Below are positions 1 to 5,724 of a stretch of 5,724 nucleotides of DNA, piece after piece. The translations under genes were made by a program, and so were the position numbers. The notes under the pieces were generated by a model that was not told the origin of the DNA, did no database searches, and saw only the letters and a list, made by a program, of their open reading frames with translations. The DNA comes from an uncultured euryarchaeote (GTDB lineage: Archaea; Thermoplasmatota; Poseidoniia; Poseidoniales; Thalassarchaeaceae): contig CALCEF010000189.1 in NCBI GenBank assembly GCA_937901365.1, positions 1-5,724 on the forward strand, written 5' to 3'. How positions within the stretch are numbered: the stretch's first letter is position 1; every line of letters begins with the position of its first letter.

Positions 1-2203
1 TGTCCTCATTTTCTGATTCACGCTTCAGGCGTAAGAAAGCCACCAAACCAATCAATGGAGGGAGCATGAGTAGTATCCACATCAAAGGTGTCATCTCAGA
101 TTCAATCATCAATCCACTTTGGTATTCAGTAGTCGTGTTGTCTGTGTGTTGAATTTCAATGATGACTTCACCAGATGCCCATTCATCGACCGAAATTATG
201 TGTGTCATTTCACCGGGGCCATCGACACTGGCTTCAACTGCCCTGAATTGTGAGGTGCAATCCGATAGGTAGCACAAGCGGAAGTAGGACTCTCCTTGTC
301 CGTCATTGACGATTGACACATTCAATGCACCAGGGTCACCCGGCCCACCATCGCCAATCTTGGCCACATCTGTAATTCGATATAGGGCTCCGATTGGCGG
401 TTCGACGACGAACATCATCGAATGGGTACCCGTGTTGCCTGAGGAATCGGTTGCATTGACCACGAGTGTATGTCGCCCCGTCGACAATTGCGGGAGTGTA
501 AATGACTGAACCTCATTCCACGTTGTGCCAACATCCAGAGTTTCTCCATTCACTTCTACCGTCCAAGTGAGGTCTTCGATTGCATCGATATCGTCCCATG
601 ATTCATCCAAACTTACCTCGACTGGAGAACCACCTTCAATGGGGTGATTCAGATCACCGTAGTAGTTCCCATCAACAGTGAGCGCGGGCCTAGGTGTTGG
701 ATTTGTACGGTCGGTCACAGTCACATCCCAGTCTTGAATCAGAACATTGCCTGCAGCATCTGTTAGATTGAGTTGTAAACTGTATACTGTAAGCGATTTT
801 GCTTGATGCCGATCTTCAATGCTCAAGTGTTGTCCATTAATGTGCTCACCTTGAACGAAAATGTCATTCCATGCATGATTTCCAATACCCAAATGAATCC
901 AGCCACTACTCTTGTTGCTGGTCCATTCAATATCGACAGGCGGAGCCGAATCATCTCCGGCTTGAACCGCACCTGATAGCACTGCACCAGATGGAATTGA
1001 AATGGATTGATTTCCGTAATCCACATCGACAGGGTCAGTGTCATCGGGGTGAAGGTACTGCATTTGCAACGTACGAGACGGTTGAACACCATCGATGTAT
1101 ACGTCCATCGATTGATTGGCCATGAGTCCCTGAGGATCCGTGCATTCTAATGTCAGATTCAACCAAGAACTTGGACTCAGATTGAGGAACATCGTATCAA
1201 TTGTAATCGATGATGCTTCTTGATCGAGTAGGGTCGTGTTTCCATCTCTCAGAATAAATCGATTTGTCGGCTCAGTGATTGACGTATCAGTACAATCTGA
1301 AACAATTTGAGAAAGTTGACCGAATGGCAACCAAGGAAGCTGCCCACCTTCAGCATGGAATCCCACGCTTGGGGCAACATTCGTACCGAGTGCAATGGTC
1401 GCATTACCTGTGACAGACACCTCCCCGCGATGGATTACAAAGTCATCAGGTAGGCCACTGATGTAGTCACTTTGCGGAGAATATCGAAGCTCATGTGGTG
1501 TTGGTAGCGTGATTCGTAAATCAGTTTCATCAGCTAAATCTCCAGTGATTGGAATCCAAAGAAGGCGCGTCGAGCGCCCATCCCCTTGACCGGTCAGATT
1601 TGCATCCATTGACCAACCCCATGTTTCGTTGTTGACATATGCCGAGATATTTGCATCGCCCAGCATGTCGATTTTGTCATATGCACAGCATCCGATTTCT
1701 GTATTCGACGAGATCCAATCAAAGAACAGTGTGTTGTTCCCACCGAATTCATTGAGGATTTGATTGTCAATTCCCAAGTGAGCATCCGGCAAATCGGGAT
1801 GTCCGAGAGAATTCGGGATTGAAATCGTAGATGTCCACGTAGCGTTCATCTGAACCGATTGTGCAATCGGACCGAGAATATCCAGATGTGCGCTTCCAGA
1901 AATCGCCAGTGGCGTTTCAATCGATTGGTTGAGGAAATCGGTAGCATTGGTATCATCATCGAAAACCAACCAACCCTCTTGAGGAATGCCATCAATGAGT
2001 CGAACCATCGTCCAATTACCCTCAGGGAGATGCATATTGAGTGGTTGTTCGGGGTCGACAGGGGTGAGATTTCCAGAATCATCCCAGAGCAATACTGTTC
2101 CAGGGGCTTGTTCACTCCATAGGTGAACGGTACCTTCCTCAGCCGCTACAATTGGCAATGGTGCCAATACGAGAATCACGACGAGAAGTATCGCCTTTCG
2201 CAT
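1..2203 (-). CDS. Secreted or surface-anchored protein with tandem Ig-like domains, C-terminus cut by the window edge
   Basis: The frame is open for 734 codons from ATG at 2203 to the left edge, with no stop. I do not recognise a named family. Residues 1-21 form a Sec-type signal peptide: MRK, then a hydrophobic run, then a likely signal peptidase I site after VAA, before EEG. The ectodomain is beta-rich, acidic and full of D/N/G/S/T, with about 20 N-X-S/T sequons. Residues about 300-377, 378-499 and 500-601 look like three Ig-like or cadherin-like domains, each ending in a T-D-x-x-G turn (T355, T481, T585). Residues about 602-695 resemble a CARDB-type domain. Cysteines are few (172/173, 304, 354, 644, 649) and could form disulfides. 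Residues about 704-724 are one transmembrane helix followed by basic RLKR and an acidic tail, so the protein probably ends just beyond the window. The expected topology is outside the cell with a C-terminal anchor. Known archaeal sorting motifs such as PGF are not seen. A good Shine-Dalgarno supports this start. The role (adhesion, cell-surface layer or substrate binding) cannot be decided. Confidence 0.85.
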   Translation of the reverse strand, partial: MRKAILLVVILVLAPLPIVAAEEGTVHLWSEQAPGTVLLWDDSGNLTPVDPEQPLNMHLPEGNWTMVRLIDGIPQEGWLVFDDDTNATDFLNQSIETPLAISGSAHLDILGPIAQSVQMNATWTSTISIPNSLGHPDLPDAHLGIDNQILNEFGGNNTLFFDWISSNTEIGCCAYDKIDMLGDANISAYVNNETWGWSMDANLTGQGDGRSTRLLWIPITGDLADETDLRITLPTPHELRYSPQSDYISGLPDDFVIHRGEVSVTGNATIALGTNVAPSVGFHAEGGQLPWLPFGQLSQIVSDCTDTSITEPTNRFILRDGNTTLLDQEASSITIDTMFLNLSPSSWLNLTLECTDPQGLMANQSMDVYIDGVQPSRTLQMQYLHPDDTDPVDVDYGNQSISIPSGAVLSGAVQAGDDSAPPVDIEWTSNKSSGWIHLGIGNHAWNDIFVQGEHINGQHLSIEDRHQAKSLTVYSLQLNLTDAAGNVLIQDWDVTVTDRTNPTPRPALTVDGNYYGDLNHPIEGGSPVEVSLDESWDDIDAIEDLTWTVEVNGETLDVGTTWNEVQSFTLPQLSTGRHTLVVNATDSSGNTGTHSMMFVVEPPIGALYRITDVAKIGDGGPGDPGALNVSIVNDGQGESYFRLCYLSDCTSQFRAVEASVDGPGEMTHIISVDEWASGEVIIEIQHTDNTTTEYQSGLMIESEMTPLMWILLMLPPLIGLVAFLRLKRESENED

Positions 2204-2208
2204 TTGAA

Positions 2209-2214
2209 CACCTC
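2209..2214 (-). promoter_or_regulatory. Shine-Dalgarno site for the surface-protein gene, overlapping the kinase stop codon
   Basis: On the minus strand GAGGTG stands five bases before the ATG at 2203 and matches the anti-Shine-Dalgarno end of 16S rRNA. It overlaps the TGA stop of the upstream kinase (2215-2213). This fixes the start of the surface gene and suggests translational coupling within a two-gene unit. Confidence 0.7.
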
Positions 2215-3184
2215 AAAGACGTGATCCATCATCAAAGATGATGGTTGAGCCGGCTGAATCTATGATGAGTGGGATGACCTTGTGCGCAGTTTCAACCTTA
2301 GAGCGAATTTCTTCCGTACCTTGGAAGAGGAAAAATCCTCCACCACCTGCTCCCAACAATTTCCCTCCGGTCGCTCCCATCGAGATAATGCTGGAGTAGA
2401 GATCATCGAGAGCAGACACGGTGATTCCATCCACGAGATCTCGCTTTATCTGCCAAGATGCATCGAGTAAACGACCAACAGCAGCATGATCTCCAGATTC
2501 AAGGGCCTCTCGAACCTCGATTGCTTGTTGACGTAGAGTATCGAGTTCAGAACGCTTCTTGTCACTAGATGCAGACTGTTTGGCCAGTATTCCACTGGCC
2601 TTCCGAGTCATTCCCGTATACACCAAGAAATAATTGTCTTCAAGCGCATTCTGATCCAAATTGATTGGTGTTACATTGACAGAATCATCTGCGAGGAAAG
2701 AAATCTGATTTGACCCACCAAATGCAGCTGCATACTGGTCCTGTCGGCCAATCGGCTGACCTAGGATTTCAATTTCTATGCGACAGGCTTCCTCTGCCAA
2801 CTGTTCAGCATCAGGTGTGCGTCCAGCATAGGTGTGGAGTGCATTGAGCAAACCTACGGTGAGTGCCGACGATGAACCAAGCCCAGTGCCCCGAGAAGGG
2901 ATGTCTGCAATCGTGGTAATTTCAACACTGTGAGTTACTCCAGTCATCCGCATCGCTTCACGAACCAGTTCGTGCTCCAAATCCTCAAAATCATCGACAA
3001 TTTCAGTTTGTGAATAGCCGACTCGAACGCTGTTGTCAAATCTCCTGTTCACGGTGACATGAATGTGTTTGGCGAGTGCCATGGATGTTACAAGACCACC
3101 ATTTTCACTACCGACGTAGTAGGCTGGAAGATCGGTTCCACCACCACAAAACGAGACACGAACCGGAGTCCGACTGATAATCAT
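2213..3184 (-). CDS. hddA: GHMP-family sugar kinase, HddA-like (D-glycero-alpha-D-manno-heptose-7-phosphate kinase type)
   Basis: This 323-residue protein belongs to the galactokinase/mevalonate kinase (GHMP) superfamily and most resembles the HddA group (COG2605 type). Those enzymes use ATP to phosphorylate the anomeric carbon of a sugar phosphate, on the way to nucleotide-activated heptose. Motifs in order are: SFCGGGTDLP at 11-20 (sugar-binding N-terminus), PSRGTGLGSSSA at 96-107 (ATP-binding GHMP loop), GRQDQYAAAFGG at 146-157 with D149 as candidate catalytic base, and KLLGAGGGGFFLF at 275-287 (C-terminal glycine-rich motif). Length is normal for the group and nothing appears missing. The ATG at 3184 is the only usable start, because an in-frame stop lies about 30 bases upstream; no clear Shine-Dalgarno precedes it. 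The surface-protein gene follows after nine bases, so the sugar product may feed surface glycosylation, but that is inference. The real substrate could be heptose, fucose or another sugar, since no isomerase, phosphatase or nucleotidyltransferase partner is in the window. The family call is firm; the substrate and hence the symbol are tentative. Confidence 0.88.
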   Translation of the reverse strand: MIISRTPVRVSFCGGGTDLPAYYVGSENGGLVTSMALAKHIHVTVNRRFDNSVRVGYSQTEIVDDFEDLEHELVREAMRMTGVTHSVEITTIADIPSRGTGLGSSSALTVGLLNALHTYAGRTPDAEQLAEEACRIEIEILGQPIGRQDQYAAAFGGSNQISFLADDSVNVTPINLDQNALEDNYFLVYTGMTRKASGILAKQSASSDKKRSELDTLRQQAIEVREALESGDHAAVGRLLDASWQIKRDLVDGITVSALDDLYSSIISMGATGGKLLGAGGGGFFLFQGTEEIRSKVETAHKVIPLIIDSAGSTIIFDDGSRL

Positions 3185-3227
3185 CGACTCGGCGGACCCA
3201 GCATTCCCCCTTCAAGCCCTCGGCTTC

Positions 3228-3244
3228 CGATTCCTATGGAATCG
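3228..3244. repeat. 17-bp inverted repeat in the divergent promoter region
   Basis: The plus strand reads cgattcc-tat-ggaatcg: two perfect 7-bp arms around a 3-bp centre. It starts 44 bases from the kinase start codon and ends 62 bases before the pyrB start codon. It is immediately next to the TATA-like tract at 3251-3257. Size, symmetry and position suit an operator for a dimeric regulator. A weak hairpin in the kinase leader RNA, or chance, is also possible. Confidence 0.4.
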
Positions 3245-3250
3245 ACCATG

Positions 3251-3257
3251 TTTATCC
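3251..3257 (+). promoter_or_regulatory. Candidate TATA box for pyrBI
   Basis: TTTATCC partly matches the archaeal TATA consensus (TTTAWATA-like). A start site about 25 bases downstream would fall near 3280 and give a short leader of about 27 bases. Read on the other strand the same tract gives GGATAAAC, which could serve the divergent kinase gene with a leader of about 40 bases. The match is weak and could be accidental. Confidence 0.3.
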
Positions 3258-3306
3258 ACCCCAATGAATAAGTCCGGGGGGCGTCCGAGGGGTTCCGGCG
3301 GGCAAG

Positions 3307-4242
3307 ATGGACGACGACCTCATCACTATGGATGACCTGACAAATGACGAGATTATTTCTCTCCTTGACGATGCAGAACGTTTGCTACCTGTGGCGCATG
3401 GTTCTGAGTATCTTCCATTGCTCCAAGGGAAGTTATTGGCGAACATGTTCTTTGAGCCAAGTACTCGGACTCGAATGTCATTTGAGACCGCAATGAAGCG
3501 TTTGGGCGGTGATGTCGTCAACCTTGGAGATGTCAATTCATCATCCGCTGTCAAAGGTGAGACGCTGTATGACACCATGAGGATGGTCGATGGTTACTGC
3601 GATATCGCTGCTCTTCGACATCCCCGGCAAGGTGCTGCACAATATGCAGCAGATGCATGTGCGATTCCGATTATGAATGGTGGCGATGGTGCTGGCCACC
3701 ACCCAACACAAACACTGCTCGATTTATTCACAATTCGTCAGGCACACGGTCGCCTCGATGGCCTAACCGTCGCTTTGGTGGGTGATTTGCGGTATGGGCG
3801 AACCGTACACAGCCTGTCTCACGCGTTGGCAAGATTTGATTGCAATTTGGTCTTCATATCCCCTGCCCAATTGGCGATGCCAGCCGAAATCGTCTCCGAT
3901 TTGACCGCTGAAGGTGCCAATATTACAGAAACGGAGGATCTCTACGGCGCCATTCCAGATGCGGATGTAATTTACATGACTCGCATTCAGAAGGAGCGAT
4001 TCCCCGATGAGGATGAATATGCCAAGGTTGCAGGGATTTACAAATTGACTGCGGCAGATCTTGCAGGGGCGAAAGGTGAGATGATTGTAATGCATCCACT
4101 CCCGAGGGTGAACGAAGTATCCTCGGATGTAGATGGCACCCGCCACGCTCGTTACTTTGAGCAAGCATTCAATGGTGTAGTGGCCAGAATGGCTCTGATG
4201 TGTCGTCTTCTCGATGTTGATGTTCCAGGGGGTGACTCCTGA
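3307..4242 (+). CDS. pyrB: Aspartate carbamoyltransferase catalytic subunit
   Basis: This cytoplasmic enzyme joins carbamoyl phosphate and L-aspartate to give N-carbamoyl-L-aspartate and phosphate, the committed step of de novo pyrimidine synthesis. Its 311 residues match the usual catalytic-chain length. Active-site elements are all visible: the carbamoyl-phosphate loop STRTR at 52-56, the 80s loop SSSAVKGET with K83 (supplied by the neighbouring subunit in the trimer), R104 in ALRHP, H132 in HHPTQ, R165 in YGRTVHSL, R226 and Q228 in MTRIQKER (aspartate binding), and L265-P266 in MHPLPRV. STRTR rather than the ornithine-enzyme pattern, plus the HPLPRVNE loop and a pyrI partner, exclude ornithine carbamoyltransferase. 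The ATG at 3307 is preferred over the one at 3328 because LITMDDL aligns with the conserved N-terminal HIISINDL-type segment. No strong Shine-Dalgarno is seen upstream. The gene is co-transcribed with pyrI, which overlaps its stop codon. No anomaly found. Confidence 0.98.
   Translation: MDDDLITMDDLTNDEIISLLDDAERLLPVAHGSEYLPLLQGKLLANMFFEPSTRTRMSFETAMKRLGGDVVNLGDVNSSSAVKGETLYDTMRMVDGYCDIAALRHPRQGAAQYAADACAIPIMNGGDGAGHHPTQTLLDLFTIRQAHGRLDGLTVALVGDLRYGRTVHSLSHALARFDCNLVFISPAQLAMPAEIVSDLTAEGANITETEDLYGAIPDADVIYMTRIQKERFPDEDEYAKVAGIYKLTAADLAGAKGEMIVMHPLPRVNEVSSDVDGTRHARYFEQAFNGVVARMALMCRLLDVDVPGGDS
4228..4235 (+). promoter_or_regulatory. Shine-Dalgarno site for pyrI inside the end of pyrB
   Basis: GGGGGTGA lies six bases before the pyrI ATG at 4242 and pairs well with the 16S rRNA 3' end. 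It supports that ATG over the in-frame ATG at 4257 and fits coupled translation of the two subunits. Confidence 0.6.
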
Positions 4243-4715
4243 TGTCAGCGGGTGAAATGCGTCGTGTCACGGCCATCAATAACGGGACTGTAATCGATCA
4301 CATTCCGGCGGGAACTGCGCTCGCAGTCTTGCGAATGTTGGGTATTTCAGATGACCGTTCATCACCGATTAGCTTAGTGATGAATGTCCCCTCATCGAAG
4401 CACGGTCGCAAAGACATCATCAAGGTCGAAGATCGTGAGTTAACTCAGAATGAACTCGACCGTCTTGCACTCATTGCCCCCAAGGCCAGCGTGGCCATCA
4501 TTCGATCATATTCGGTTGCAGAAAAGCGAGAAGTCACCATCGGGGATGAACTCGTCAATATCGCCAGTTGTACATTTTCAAATTGTATCACAATCAATCC
4601 TCGTGAACCACAAGATCACCGCCTAAGAGTCGTCAACGGAGACCCCATCGAACTTCGTTGCCGTTACTGTGGCCGTCCACAAGATATGGGTGAACTCGTC
4701 GACAATCTACTATGA
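4242..4715 (+). CDS. pyrI: Aspartate carbamoyltransferase regulatory subunit
   Basis: PyrI has no catalysis of its own. Regulatory dimers bridge PyrB trimers and transmit ATP, CTP or UTP binding to the active sites. Length (157 residues) is typical. The N-terminal nucleotide-binding domain keeps the segment V9-A11-I12-G15-V17-D19-H20 within VTAINNGTVIDHIPAG, plus K57 and K61 in GRKDIIK and a lysine near 95, the positions that contact nucleotide in the E. coli protein. The C-terminal zinc domain has four cysteines, C110-X4-C115 and C140-X2-C143, which hold the contact to PyrB. Both domains are intact, so allosteric control is expected, although the direction of each effector varies between species. 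The start codon shares one base with the pyrB TGA stop (TGATG), a classic arrangement for equal subunit supply. The TGA stop at 4713-4715 is one base from the stop of the opposing gene. Confidence 0.97.
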   Translation: MSAGEMRRVTAINNGTVIDHIPAGTALAVLRMLGISDDRSSPISLVMNVPSSKHGRKDIIKVEDRELTQNELDRLALIAPKASVAIIRSYSVAEKREVTIGDELVNIASCTFSNCITINPREPQDHRLRVVNGDPIELRCRYCGRPQDMGELVDNLL

Positions 4716-4716
4716 T

Positions 4717-5715
4717 TCATCCAGAAACTTCAGATAACCAGGCCTTGAACGTACAAGCCTGACAAATCGGTTGACTCGATGGCGAACCGCATTCGTCACA
4801 TTCGGTCGCCTGACCAGGTTTCCATGAAGCTGGCGGGTTGTCTGAAGTAGACCAAAGTTCCCGTATTGCATCCATTGAATGAACAAGACCGTGCATGGTT
4901 CCTGGATTGGATGCCTCCATCTCGGCAAGATAGGCTCGATGTTTTTGCCGAAGAGCACCCGGGGCATGTGGACAATCATCGTGATGTATGGGTAAACCAG
5001 CCCCAATTGCATAGGCGTGAATTTCACGCTCAGGAATCCAACGCAAAGGAACAATGCGAGGAGGGAGCCCGTCGATTGGCATCGATGTATGAGGGGCCAA
5101 ACGAATGATTCTCTCCATCTCTCCTTTGCCCAAATTCATGAGTACAGATTGGGCGGTGTCATCGAGATTGTGACCTAGAGCCATCCATTTTGCGCCGACG
5201 CGCTCGGCCAGTGCATTGAGTCCCTGTCTCCTGAATACTCCACAATATGAACAGGGTTTCATCCCCCTAGCTTCTTTGTGATTACCTGCCATCAATGGCA
5301 TTGATTTGACTACAGAATCCATTCGTTCGTATCCCAATTCGGGATAGGTGATCGTTTCAAATTGCAAATTGTGAGTCTCTGCCAATTCTCTTGCGCATTC
5401 CATGGATGGTGAACGATATCCTTCAATCCCTTCATCAACACAGCCACAGATCAATTCAACATCTCTTCGGGAACCAACTATTTTCACCAACATGTCTAGT
5501 AATACTGCAGAATCTTTACCACCTGAAATACAAACTAATATTACGGCAGGATTACCATTTTCATCTCTAGCGTCGGAGGGGAGGTTAAGTTGCTCTCTCA
5601 AAGTCTTAGAAACACGCTTACGAATCGATTTTGCCAAATGTGATTGACAAAGGTGTTGGCCACTGTAGATCTGATGCAGGACTGCAGGATGGCCACATCG
5701 GCTGCAAGACTGCAC
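4717..5715 (-). CDS. ncsA: tRNA 2-thiolation protein of the Ncs6/Ctu1/TtuA family (PP-loop ATPase)
   Basis: This enzyme adenylates a uridine in tRNA and replaces its oxygen with sulfur delivered by a ubiquitin-like carrier protein. The 332 residues show the full family layout: an N-terminal zinc ribbon C4-X2-C7 with C23-X2-H26, the PP-loop SGGKDS at 64-69, C155-X2-C158 plus C248 (the three cysteines that hold the 4Fe-4S cluster in TtuA), GHNLDDTAQ at 181-189, and a C-terminal zinc ribbon C306-X2-C309 with C318-X2-C321. Two targets are known in the family: wobble U34 (Ncs6/NcsA) and U54 (TtuA, in thermophiles). If the host is a mesophilic marine archaeon, U34 is likelier, so the symbol is tentative. 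The first start in view is GTG at 5715. It places the zinc ribbon at the usual N-terminal distance, but the frame stays open to the window edge, so a start a few codons further upstream remains possible. Its stop lies one base from the pyrI stop. Confidence 0.93.
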   Translation of the reverse strand: MQSCSRCGHPAVLHQIYSGQHLCQSHLAKSIRKRVSKTLREQLNLPSDARDENGNPAVILVCISGGKDSAVLLDMLVKIVGSRRDVELICGCVDEGIEGYRSPSMECARELAETHNLQFETITYPELGYERMDSVVKSMPLMAGNHKEARGMKPCSYCGVFRRQGLNALAERVGAKWMALGHNLDDTAQSVLMNLGKGEMERIIRLAPHTSMPIDGLPPRIVPLRWIPEREIHAYAIGAGLPIHHDDCPHAPGALRQKHRAYLAEMEASNPGTMHGLVHSMDAIRELWSTSDNPPASWKPGQATECDECGSPSSQPICQACTFKAWLSEVSG

Positions 5716-5724
5716 ACTCAGTGA

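Larger units (their letters stand above)
3185..3306. promoter_or_regulatory. Divergent intergenic region between the sugar kinase and pyrB
   Basis: These 122 bases are the only real intergenic stretch in the window and must carry the start signals of both divergent units. The middle (about 3228-3272) is AT-richer and holds an inverted repeat and TATA-like sequences. The flank next to pyrB (3274-3304) is strikingly G-rich, and the flank next to the kinase has a C-run on the plus strand (3206-3210). No small ORF or RNA gene is evident. Promoter assignment is by position and composition only. Confidence 0.6.

Noticed and set aside
823..1125. Open frames of 84-89 codons on both strands inside the surface-protein gene
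   Set aside because: They overlap the 734-codon minus-strand frame, which has a signal peptide, sequons and a membrane anchor. The short frames show no recognisable domain and have protein-unlike composition, so they are shadows.
1846..2122. Overlapping open frames on both strands near the start of the surface-protein gene
   Set aside because: Both lie inside the coding sequence in other frames and show no motif, ribosome-binding site or secretion signal of their own.
3274..3304. G-rich tract before pyrB as an attenuator, riboswitch or G-quadruplex
   Set aside because: I could not build a stable terminator hairpin with a T-run or a leader peptide, and the G-runs are uneven (one of six, one of four, then two- and three-base runs). 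It is left as base composition only.
3252..3578. 108-codon minus-strand frame antisense to the 5' end of pyrB and reaching into the intergenic region
   Set aside because: It is low-complexity, serine/arginine-rich and the reverse of a conserved pyrB segment. It would also abolish the promoter region, so it is a shadow.
3763..4168. Two antisense frames (133 and 81 codons) within pyrB
   Set aside because: They lie opposite the highly conserved aspartate-binding half of PyrB and match no family I can recognise.
4700..4730. Bidirectional terminator between pyrI and the tRNA thiolase
   Set aside because: Only one base separates the stops, and there is no convincing stem-loop or T-run on either strand.
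4866..5108. 80-codon plus-strand frame opposite the tRNA thiolase
   Set aside because: It is antisense to a gene with intact zinc-ribbon and iron-sulfur motifs and has no start signals of its own.

Overview
The window looks like chromosomal DNA of an archaeon, most likely a marine planktonic euryarchaeon of the Poseidoniia (Marine Group II/III) type. Three things point that way: a class B aspartate carbamoyltransferase encoded as adjacent pyrB and pyrI, an archaeal/eukaryotic-style Ncs6/TtuA tRNA thiolase, and a long secreted protein rich in N-glycosylation sequons with one C-terminal membrane anchor. The placement is inferred from gene content and protein style, because there is no rRNA or other phylogenetic marker here. 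The sequence is almost entirely coding.

Layout. From the left edge to 2203, on the minus strand, runs a surface or secreted glycoprotein-like gene. Its 734 codons are open to the edge and its extreme C-terminus lies outside the window. Nine bases upstream of it, also on the minus strand, is a GHMP-superfamily sugar kinase of the HddA type (2213-3184). The two look like one transcription unit, and a Shine-Dalgarno sequence for the surface gene overlaps the kinase stop codon. A 122-bp divergent intergenic region (3185-3306) holds a 17-bp inverted repeat and AT-rich promoter candidates. On the plus strand follow pyrB (3307-4242) and pyrI (4242-4715), which overlap by one base. On the minus strand, a PP-loop tRNA 2-thiolation enzyme (4717-5715) converges on pyrI with a single base between the two stop codons. 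Its reading frame is still open at the right edge.

How the genes work together. PyrB and PyrI form the allosteric aspartate carbamoyltransferase that commits carbamoyl phosphate and aspartate to pyrimidine synthesis, and all major active-site, nucleotide-contact and zinc residues I could place are present. The sugar kinase and the surface protein may be linked through glycan biosynthesis: activated-sugar production next to a protein with about 20 sequons. That link is inferred only from adjacency. The tRNA thiolase is a housekeeping translation gene with no evident tie to its neighbours.

I see no mobile element, CRISPR array, RNA gene or defence system. The least described item is the surface protein, which appears to carry three tandem Ig-like domains sharing a positional motif. 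The other genes are well-known core families.
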